Assembly: GCA_002286715.1 (NCBI GenBank)
Contig: NSJX01000001.1
Coordinates: 2,406,829-2,470,828 of the forward strand
Direction of reading: 5' to 3'
Length of the DNA: 64,000 bases
DNA from: Dentipellis sp. KUC8613
Taxonomy: Eukaryota > Basidiomycota > Agaricomycetes > Russulales > Hericiaceae
Under the pieces are notes generated by a model. That model had not been told where the DNA came from, did no database searches, and worked only from the letters and a program-made list of their open reading frames with translations. The translations under genes and the position numbers were made by a program. Position 1 is the stretch's first letter, and each line of letters starts with the position of its first letter. Positions 47,016-57,000 of the stretch are shown here, piece after piece.

Positions 47016-48929
47016 GAGGAGACGAGGAGGCGATCGCGATGCAGGTGAGTGTGGTTCTGTTCTGGACATCCATGCCATTGCCGCGGTCGTCCCCTGGTTG
47101 GCGCTCGGTGCTCGGGCACGTACGCGTATGCATGTTGCCTATCAGTGTCGGTGCAGCCGCCCGCTGCGCTGGTCGAGGCGTGCTTCTGGAACCTGCGCGG
47201 CGGGCAGCGGTTCCCTCCCCACGCTCTTGCGCCGCGCGCGTCCTTCCTTCCGCGACGCCGTTTCTGGCTCAGAACGGGACGCGGCTCCCACCGATCAGGT
47301 CGCTGACACGCCCGTTGTCCGTTTGCAGGACGCTGTACGCCGTTCGGACACTTGGTCGCACGCAGGTGCAGGATAAAGATAAATGGAGAACTGTACTATT
47401 GCTATTTGCATAGAGCGAGACTTATTATTGGGCTGCGCCATGCGTGCCTTGCTACACCTTATCCACCGCCCAATGCCCTTGCTGGTGCTCCCAGCCTCAG
47501 CGCTTCTGGAACCGGCGCCTGCGTCAGATGCATCGATGCCCGCCCGCCTGTGAGAGTCGGGCGCTGAGAGCGGGCGTCTGGCTTCGTTTTTGCAGCTCGT
47601 CGGGTGGCCGGACTTGGCAAGGTTGGTCGGGTGCGGCTTCCCGACATCTGGACATGTTGGAACCCCCGCCCCCGAGCCTCTCAAGGTCGGGGCGCACGCC
47701 ACGACTGTGCCTTGTTGACCCCGCTCCCACTTTCTCAGCACTCCACTTCTCACTCGTGTCTTGGCTTGGCGGCGGGTGCACCCGACGCACTGTATACGCC
47801 ATGAAGGTTAATTCCACCTGCTCTCCCACTGTATCCCAGGCTCCCTGAACGCCACGCGCACATGCGCTCCGGGTCGGACAGCATGGGGCTGGTTCTGAGC
47901 TTCATGCCAAGTGTAATTTGAATTTGGCAGCCTAGAGCCCAGAGTCGAAGGAAGACAGGGCAGGAAAGGGCGCAGCGGCGTTCCAGGATGGGTGACTCGG
48001 ATAACGTTAACGGCATCGTGTGTACAGGTTGAATACCGACTCCGCCGCACTGGGCAATCGCGCACACAGTCACCCTGCTCGTTTTGTTGATTACTTCCAC
48101 ATACCAATGTGCTTCGTTTGCGCCCTTGAGCCTGTCGTGAAACGTTGAGTGGGGTTCGGCGGAGATGTGACTAGGGGAAATTAGGAACTCTGGGATTCGA
48201 AATGAAATTGAGGATTGGTCGTGTTTATGGTGATAATTTCAGTGCTTCGCATGTAGTGATAGTCTCAATGCTTCGCATGTGGAGATGTCCTGAGTATGGG
48301 ACCAGGATGCGGGGTGTCTCTGTCGTGGACAAGTTTCAAACTGACCATGAGGATTTCCACGATTATCTTCCAAACTCCCCGACCCCCGATATTTTCGAAA
48401 ATTTCGATTTATCCTAATGTCTATATCGACGAGGACGATGATGTTAGCTACGGAAAGCTCGGATGCATTCAATGATGAATAGGACAAGACTGATACTGTG
48501 TCTGGTCTGGATATTCCAAGCCAGTAGCACGTCCATGAGTGACATAAAGATGGATTTAAAAAAGGGATTTAAAGTTGTCCCGGACAGTTCTTCGTGGAGT
48601 CGAGCATGTGCTTCTGGTTCAAATGCAAGTCGTGTCGGCCGAGTCGAAAACCGAGTTCAGTTCCAATACTGAGCGAGGTGCGCATATCCCCTTGAATCAA
48701 CTTCACGATGAAACAGGACCTCATTTTCGCGCATAGCGGGACACTGTCACCGAGCCGCAGACCTCGAAGCCAAAGTAAGAAAACGCACTCGAAGGGCAAT
48801 ATCATACAGTGATAGATATCACACCTTGGCCATTACAACGATCATATTGTGCGGAACATCGTGCTGCCTTGTGTTTGCCGTCAACCAGAAACGCGCCGCA
48901 CAACATCGGGAACGACGTTGAATCCGTGA
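47016..48929. other. 1.9-kb region without recognised genes
   Basis: Possible additional 3' exons of the upstream gene near 47,020-47,306. Beyond this only short open frames are seen. An AT-richer part (48,200-48,800) contains a short direct repeat, TGCTTCGCATGT(A/G)G, at about 48,242 and 48,270. No product can be named. Confidence 0.45.
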
Positions 48930-51480
48930 TTACCAACCGATAATGATTCCAGCGCAATTACTCGTCCAGATCCCTGGGCAGGGTTCCAGCAGCAGCGCAG
49001 GCGTCTGGCAGTTCAGGTCGTTGATTGTGATTGTGATGACATCCGCGATCTGATCAAAAATGAATGCGAGGACATAGTGCGCCGAGGGGGAAAGAGGGAG
49101 GGGGGCGCAGACGCACGGCATGAGTCCTGCCTGCAGGCGTCCCTGGCGACCAAGCAATGCACTGTTGACATACACGATGATCATGAATGCTGCACGGCCT
49201 GCGCGCCACTCATTCCTATTCTTACCTGCGTACCCGCCCGCCACACATCCAGCCACACATCTGCACATCGCGCCCCGGCGCCTTATGAAAAGGCACCGCA
49301 GTTCGAACTGCAGACGCGCGTTCTACTCTGGCGCCAACGTGGCAGGGCAGGACGGCGTGCGGAGGACGGAGGCGAAGGCGGAAGGGACGCGCCGTCGGCG
49401 GATCCGCGAAGATGCATTTGTGAGATTAGTCGCCGGGGTCGTGCTCGTCGTAGGGTTCATCAAGCTTGACGCTGACGATGGTGCCCTTCGCACTGACCCT
49501 GCAGGCGCCTCTGAACCCGACTCTGCTGGAAGTTCTGTCAGTGCTAGTTCTGACACTGACGAGAGCAACACCGAGAGGTGGGTGCCCACGCCATTACGGA
49601 TGCCGCGAATCGATGAGTGGTGCTGAGCGAATAGAAGCAGCGCACCGTCACATAGCTGCCAGATAGAATTTTGTGTGAGTGAATGGGGTGCACATGGGTT
49701 GCGCTTTGAACTCCGGATAGGGTATCTTCCTGCTTGAGCGGGAACGTGACCAGCGGGTGTAAGAGCGTTGGGAAAGGATAAGCTTATCCCCAAGCTCATG
49801 GAAAACAATCATCATCATCATCATAGCTCGTGGTCATCGTATGTTTTTGGTGATGATGCGATAGGCGCCGCACAGCGTATACTGTCTTTGGGAGAGACGA
49901 GTTGAGAAAGGAGATCTACGAACATCGGAGAAGACAAGATACCCGTATAGGTGGGCGCGATCGAGGAAGGCACGACCGGGCACAGCTACCGTCCCGCCGA
50001 AAAGAAAGGCAACTGAGTCTACCCCATGGGCGGCTACGCCACCGGTGTGCGCTCGTCCGCCTCCAAGACACATGCGGCCGGTCCTATGGCCGCCAGGACA
50101 GGGTGAACACTTCTCAATTGAGGAAGAAAGACGAAAGGCGCGCACTCGTTGGCGCTGCACGTGCGCGCAACGCTCGTGCAATCCGTTAGCGGCGTAGAGC
50201 ACGCGAGCGGCTTGCGCGTTGAGTATGCGCGCCTTGTTGAGAGCCTGCAGGGTACGCAGCGGCCCTGATGGCTGGGTGACTTGTAATTGGGAGGGGGAGC
50301 AGCAACATCACCATCACCGCAGTCGACGCTCCGGGTCAAGTCGAGGCGTCGGCCGCAAACAGAGCAGGAGGATCATCCAATGAACCCCACAGGCTCAAGG
50401 GATGCTAATAGTAATAGCGGGACCTCGGCCGTCTATCGCAACGCAAAGATGTCTATACTGCAACTGAAAGACACTGCTCCGGCTCCGGTCGTCATCTCCA
50501 CAATGGGAATCCAGATGTGGACAATCCGAGTGGTGTTCATTAGGAGATTGACAGATGAGATGAAGATGGGCGGCGGCGATGATGCTGGATGGAGATGCCA
50601 GCGGGAGATATACAAAGTACGCATGGAGACGTGGTCCTGGGTGCCGGTCGCGATCGAAGTAGGGCGCCTGGCTCGCGGAGAAAATGTTGGAGTGCTGACC
50701 AGCGAACGAGCGGCTCGGCGACCTCGGGAAAGGGGGGCATCGCCCAGTGCGAGCTATAGTCGAATCATTTGGAAGTTTAATGAATAATGTTTAAGTTAGA
50801 GAGAAAATCCTGCTGCAGTGGGCAGTGACTGTGAACTACCTCCTGGAGATACCTTTCGTCGCTGCGGCCTCCGCAATCTGCAGCCCACCCGCAAAATGGC
50901 TGGGCATCACGCGCAAGGTGCGAGAAGTCATGCACGACGGCAGCATGTCCTGAGTGCTCTCCATGGGTAGTCCTGTCCGTGAGTCCCGTCCGTGTCGGGT
51001 CTCCGAGTCGGTGCACCTGCTGCTCCGAATGCGGATTGCTGATCCATGACCAAGCGGGCACCGGTACTATTTTCGCCTCCAAGCAACGTAGACGCCAGTA
51101 TAGTCCGTCGCATGGATACAGATTGGACCCACTGCCCACTGGAGGAAAGGAATTACCGCCCACGGATCATCTCAGCTCATCCAAACCTAGTCAGAGCAGA
51201 TGGGCTCGGAGTAAGTGCAGAAAATCTTTCAATACAGAGACGACACACCTTGTACCCCAGGTTGACAATAAGCCACCGCCCATGGCCACTTCAACCATTA
51301 CGCTCGCACACTCCACCGATATCTGTAGTGAGCCCGCAGCCAATTTCCAAAAAATTTGGGGTCAATTAGAACTAGGCATCATTGCATGAGGTTGACGTCT
51401 GCGCCGAGGTGAGTGGCGGAACCGCCGGACTTCTGCTCGATTTTGGTCCCACGCTTTCGCTTCCACTGCGTTCTCATCCC
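48930..51480 (-). repeat. copy B of the ~2.6-kb diverged inverted repeat (partner at 25.8-28.5 kb)
   Basis: The reverse complement aligns with copy A over most of its length; shared anchors are listed at copy A. On its minus strand one frame (ending near 49,432) reads VSVKLDEPYDEHDPGD then stop, and copy A has a related VKLEE at the matching place. Another stretch (ISSVNL then IWIPIVE, against ISSVNL then IWTPVAE in copy A) is also partly conserved at protein level. These may be remnants of exons, but frames are broken between them. Confidence 0.7.
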
Positions 51481-52413
51481 GCATGCCACAACGCTCCAAT
51501 GCTCGCATCTCAGGACTTATAAGCTACTACTGGAAACCGCAGCGGCCGTCACACAGGCGGCTCAGCATCTCGCATCCTGCGTGACACTAGCTCAAATAGA
51601 AACCTCGTTTTTTCTGGATGGTCTCGGTCAACTTGGGTACGATGACGAGGTTCACGGTCGACGGCATAGTTGTCGTCCTATTTCATCCACCCGCGGGTTT
51701 GTCACCTCCCCGAGCTTCTTCTGTTTGCTCCAGGTCATTGTGTCCCACACCTGCCGTCTTCCTCCTCTCCTTCGTTCTGCAGCGCGGATTCGCTATCCCG
51801 AGGAAATAATGATGATTTCACAACTCGAGGCTCGCACTTACCCCGTCTCCGCCATCGCCGGTGTCCACCATGCAGCGGCTAGATAGAGTATGGCTATTCC
51901 TTGCTCATAGCTGCTGTGCACGCTCCTCGCTTCGCAAAATACCACGACCGTCAAATATGCATTAGCGATCTCTGCATTCGTCTTCAAGGTCGTCTTCGAG
52001 GCTGCATGCAAACGCATGAACGCGCATACTGGCAGGTTTCGTTGCAGAGGTTCTGCGCGGATGATACATGTATCGGTGAGCTTTTTTTGACAACGCCTTG
52101 ATGCGGCGCAGAGTCAGAGCAGGTGTTGATGGTAATGTTTTGCAGACCGACGAACGCTCAAAATTGGACGACTACGACCTTGCGTTTTGACGAACAACCG
52201 TGGCTCCTCTACGACAACTTCACTCAAAATTCTATCGATTTCTGGACCTTTTGCAATCGACTGGCCCCCAGGATACTCCCAATCCCGTCGTTTCAGCTTC
52301 TAGTTTACGCTGCCGGTGCAGTTCCTGGAAGTGCCAAAACACCCCGTTCAGGTAATGCAGTCACCACGAACAACTCCATGACGGTTATATTATCTTTGTC
52401 CCACTAGGAAAAA
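51481..52413. other. region with coding-like fragments, no resolvable gene
   Basis: Plus-strand fragments such as TVKYALAISAFVFKVVFEAA (about 51,940-52,000) are followed by a donor-like GTGAGC near 52,075 and an acceptor TTTTGCAG near 52,143. This looks like an old spliced gene, but downstream frames are interrupted by stops and no family is recognisable. Possibly a pseudogene. Confidence 0.3.
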
Positions 52414-52849
52414 TTAGAACAAGATATCTTCCGTCTGTACCGGAGTGCTCACCACGTTGTTCCTGTAGTAGGCGTCAGACTTCACTAACTTCCACACCGC
52501 GTCAAGACTCTCAGCCTTTCCAATGACGACTGTTCCGTCCCAGTGCTGCTCTGCCATAGGCAGCTTCGTGTACTGCTCGGGGACCGTCGCTCCGGCCACC
52601 TCTACAATATCAAACATGCGTAGTTCAACATCCTAGATCGAATCTCGCAGAAGAGAGGACCGACGTACTCAAAAAGTCGGGGTCCCACTTCGTCGTGACA
52701 TCGTGTATGTGCTCGGGTGTCGCGGCTTGCCTGCGACTCCAACACTCAGGGTCGGTGTAGTCCCGAGCCCAAACGATGTAGGTCTGCTTGTTGGTATTCA
52801 TGGAGGTGGTGCTCATGGCTGGAGGCGTGTTGCAGTCCACAGCCGACAC
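52414..52849 (-). CDS. YCII-domain protein
   Basis: Small cytosolic protein of the YCII (dimeric alpha/beta-barrel) family, found as accessory or detoxifying domains; no reaction can be assigned. Two exons, 52849-52669 and 52601-52414, join in phase 1 across a 67-nt intron (GTACGT to GTAG). The product includes KQTYIVWARDYTDPECWSRR, then the domain core VAGATVPEQYTKLPMAEQHW, GTVVIGKAESLDAVWKLVKS and DAYYRNNVVSTPVQ. The closing strand-helix pattern, with xGKAESLDAVWKLVxSDxYY, is typical. It ends TEDILF. An internal ATG at 52816 may be the real start, giving an N-terminus MSTTSMNTNKQ; the upstream ATG adds eleven residues. Confidence 0.8.
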
Positions 52850-53440
52850 TGGCTAGGCTCTTATACAGCTCCGCAGACGCAATGAAAGAAATATTCTACA
52901 GAGTTGTGCCGGCTGCTCCTCTTCACAGTGTTCGTAAGCGTGTATCTTCTCGATACACTGGTGGTAAGCTTACCCATTCCATGGTGCATTCGTCTCTGAG
53001 CCGCCCATTTCCAAGCCCACCCGATGTGAGATGCGACTAAACCACCAAGCCTATGCGCCGACGGTGTATAGAAGGCACCGGAATTTTGCTCACTCAGCTC
53101 AACAAAGCGGAGGAGTGTGGGTTCTTAGCTGGAGCGGAAGAGGAGTGGATTCCCGACTTTATAATCTAGGGTGTCTCCTGACTGCGGTAAGCATGTGGGA
53201 ACATGAGTCGTTAGCTTATCGGTTAGTGGAAGGTGGCCTATGGTCTACTCTGCTCGCACTTATTTGTCAACATATGTACTGCACATGTACAGTATCTAAA
53301 GATGACAATGCAAAGTGACAATCCCTCCATCATAAATAAGTTCAATGATCCTGTATCCATCAACTCGTTTATCCTCTACCGTGAATATGCGCACGTGCTT
53401 ACGGCTGGCAAAAAGAACTTAGCAGCTTCCTCATGTGTAT
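52850..53440. other. intergenic region
   Basis: Upstream of the YCII gene (-) and downstream of the tRNA-Leu (CAG) gene (-). Only short frames without features. Confidence 0.5.
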
Positions 53441-53527
53441 TGACGACAGTGGGATTCGAACCCACGCCCTTTCGGACCAGATGCAGCAACCTGATTCTGG
53501 CGCCTTAGACCGCTCGGCCATATCGCC
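53441..53527 (-). tRNA. tRNA-Leu (CAG) with a 7-nt intron
   Basis: The mature sequence is identical to the CAG gene at 20218-20306. The inserted sequence after position 37 is only TTGCTGC. It lies 148 bp downstream of the AAG gene, the same order and near the same spacing as in the first cluster. Confidence 0.9.
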
Positions 53528-53674
53528 ATGTGCGAAGAAGTACTAGATGCTGCCATCTGTGACACTATTCTTCTCGCGTGGTACCAAGCAATAGAATTGC
53601 TTTTTCAATCAGAGTCCGCACAATCTGTACAGGTGCCGGTACTACAAAAATAAGAAAGCTACGAGAGAAAATAT

Positions 53675-53806
53675 TGACGAGAGTGGGATTCGAACCCACG
53701 CCCTTTCGGACCAGATTAGGAAGGAGGACTTCCCAATTTGAGCACTCAACTGAATGCTGGTCGCTTGACCTTAGTCTGGCGCCTTAGACCGCTCGGCCAT
53801 CTCGCC
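53675..53806 (-). tRNA. tRNA-Leu (AAG) with a 52-nt intron
   Basis: Exon halves match the two AAG genes near 19.6-20.1 kb. The intron differs from the 19629 copy at about three positions and more from the 19933 copy. It forms a pair with the CAG gene at 53441-53527. Confidence 0.93.
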
Positions 53807-54012
53807 TTGGGATCCCATTGCTTTTTTAAATACATGTCCATATGTTTGCCTACCGCCTCTTGACCACATCGCGAATCATTACAGACATTATCTCGGCTTG
53901 CATTTATCCTTCGAATCTTCCTTTCTGTGATGCCTTTCTGAGGTTATGTCTAATGTCTCATATCTGCAGGACATTCTACAACTTGTCGATGTGAACCACA
54001 TATGCTTCAGTC

Positions 54013-57000
54013 CTAATCATATCTGTGTACATCGACGGGATCGTCATCTACCACCCAAATACACCCACTATCCTTTTCTGCCCCATGACAACTTTCCCAC
54101 TCCACAGACTGTTCAAACTGCGTTCCCATCGCCCACCTGCGCCACGCCTCGCGGTACCCCTTCTGTATATTTCGCACCCAGCGCGCAGTGTCGAACAGCG
54201 GCATCGCGGTCCTGTTCAGAAACAAATTCCGGCGCAGATTAATCAAGGCACCGTGCCCCCTGCGCACAGTATCGCCGTCGGGTATCTGCTCGAGGGTATA
54301 AGAAACGCTGTTGGCCAGGAAGACGGCCCGCTCCTCGTATTCCGCGAGACTGTGAACGATGAGCTGATCGCCGAAGCCCGTGGCATGGGCCATGCTCGCT
54401 CCAATGCGAGAGCTCATTTTGTAGGAATACTTGGGCCATGTGAGGAACGGCAGCCCGGACCACAGGGCACTGGGATGACGAAAGATCAGACTTGAACTAT
54501 ACGTCTGTCCGGATAACAGACGTACTCTGCAGCCGTAGTGTGTGCATTGCACTGATAGAGCCACGTAAGTTTTATTGCGCATTTCACCACACTAGTGGAC
54601 TCACCTCGGAGGTGTCAAGAAATAGGTCAGCGATGTGTCCTCGAGCGATGTGTTCTGCCTTCGGAGCCACGTCTGAGAACCGAACCCGAGATGCAACTTC
54701 GTTGCCAGCCCATAGCCTAGCCGTGCGCTTTAGGTGTTCTTCCCCGGCCGCGGGAAACCTAAGGAGCCATAGGACGCCATTCGGGACGCGCACCAGAATC
54801 CGAAGCCACGCTGCGAAGATGATCTACTTCCAAATAAGAGCTAGAACTAACGCCGCGTGTATTCACTTACCGGATCGATCTATGTGGAACAATGAGTAGG
54901 TGTCGGGACTTCCTGCAGGACGTACACCCTGCAGCGGTGACGCTTACCTTGTAAAGCTAGAATTCCACGACAATTTCAGCATCTGCTCTCGTCATTTTAT
55001 ATCAAGAGAGTTCTCACCTGGTTGAAACTTGCAAATATGATCGTTCCTCTGCTCCAATTAGATTCCGCACTTTCGTTCGATGAATGCCGACTCACTGGGG
55101 GAGATCGGGGAACACTCTTTCCCGCAATTTGGTCCGACGGGTCTCTTCGTGTAACCACAAAATATCAGGAGGGAAGCGACTATGTTCCGCGGTGTCTTCC
55201 GGAAACATTTGCTTGTGATTCGTCACCATGAAAGAATACTAATGCCGACGACAAGTCATGAGGAGATGTTAGAAAATTGCACTATATGACGACGGACGTA
55301 CGGGCATGTACAGCATTTTCTCAGGGCTGTTTGAGGAATTTTATCAGGAATTGTCCCTGTGTCAGAAATCAACTAGCACTTACTACACCCAGGCGTCCGA
55401 CGATGTCTCGGGGTCAGGACCGGCAGTAAGGTCTCCATCTCCATTCCAGCCGGACGAAGCGGCCTCTTTACCTTGTGCTCTCCATTCACGCCAGCGCTCC
55501 ACCGCCACGCTCTCGCGCAAGCACGACACCGGATCGCACACGAGATAGTCTGACCACACTAGAAAATGGAAACAAAACCCCAATGTGCATCAGTACACAT
55601 CAAACTTGATATCCGCTTAGGACGAGACCCACTCGCTGCAAGGCTCCCAGCGAAGCCCATCAGCGCCATCTGCACGGGAGCGGGGCAACTGGCAAATATA
55701 TCATTACGGGAAGCTTTGGTGTACCCGCCGAGATTGACCACTGCAGATCGCAAGGTAAGTATTTTGGATTCGTCCGCTGATGAGAGACAGGCACAACGAA
55801 CAGACATGGATTTGATCCTGCACGATCTTCTCGACGATCCTCTCCGTCGTCCAATCGGATACGTCGAGAAAATGCTGGCTCTCTTCTTCGATATGTCGAC
55901 GATGAGAAGAGCCGTCTGAGCCATTCGTGGCATACACGAAGATGTTGAACTGATTGAGGTCGTGCATCCCGAATACGGACTCCATCAAATGAGCTAGAGG
56001 GTGATCACTTGGAATAGCATGAACATAGAAACGAAGGCTACAAAAAAGAAAATAGCAGACTTAAGGTCTGCTGAGACGTAGCCGATGTTGAGCTTTCCAT
56101 TGACGGGAGGAGACGGAGGAGGGTAGACATGTCGTGGCACCCAAGGCTGGGTCAAAGTGAGGAACGAGAAGCGCAGCGCATTCCGGTGGGAGATCTTGCG
56201 GATTATGTTTGGGGATAGTGGATACGTGAACTGCAGCAACGATTAAAAACGAGTTTGCCGCAGCGAAGATCGAACGTACCGTATGGAAAGGGAGCAGCGA
56301 TGGTATCGACGGAGCTGACATGTGCGAAGGTAGTGCCAGCCATGTATAATGGTCTGCTTCATCCGCAGAGGGTCGCGGGAGAGGGCTGCTGGCCTCAACT
56401 ACGTTTCCATAAGTTGCCTTGTACCATCTATACTGCATGCGCCGTCGCAGCCATTCAACAAACCGGATGAGAAAGGCGCCTTCATTTACGCCGGCGGTAG
56501 ACCTGTCGGCATCGGAGAAAAATGCTGCAAGGCGCACTTTCCACAGCGCGATCTGCTTGTCGGTAAGGAGCTCATCTTGGCTTTTTTGCACCCACCTCAG
56601 CCAGAAGTCCATATCGCCCAGCAACCGGATGATACCGATATCCTTCGAGCACATATACTGGAGCTGCTGTTCGGTGGTCTTGACGGCTCTTGCGAGCAAA
56701 CCTGCGTTTGAAGGAATCATTTTCGCTTCGACGACATTGCCGTGCTCGTCAATGGCTGGCTCGTTGTTGATGCTTCCGCGGTTGCGCCAGTCGCAGATAG
56801 CGTTAGAGGCGGTGGTGATGCCGCACACGGCTTCGTGAAAATCTGGCTTAGCGGCAAGGGCACGCTTGAAATATTCGATCGAATCCCCGGGACGGCCCTT
56901 TGGAAAACATTCAGAATCGGTTTCACTATGAAAATTCATAAGAAAACACACACCAGATCTCGCAGTGAAGTGGCCAGATTAGACAATGCGACGTCCAAAT

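Noticed and set aside
46185..47078. 297-codon minus-strand frame over the membrane-protein tail
   Set aside because: Arg-rich antisense shadow of a GC-rich exon whose sense strand has a signal peptide, ectodomain and helix.
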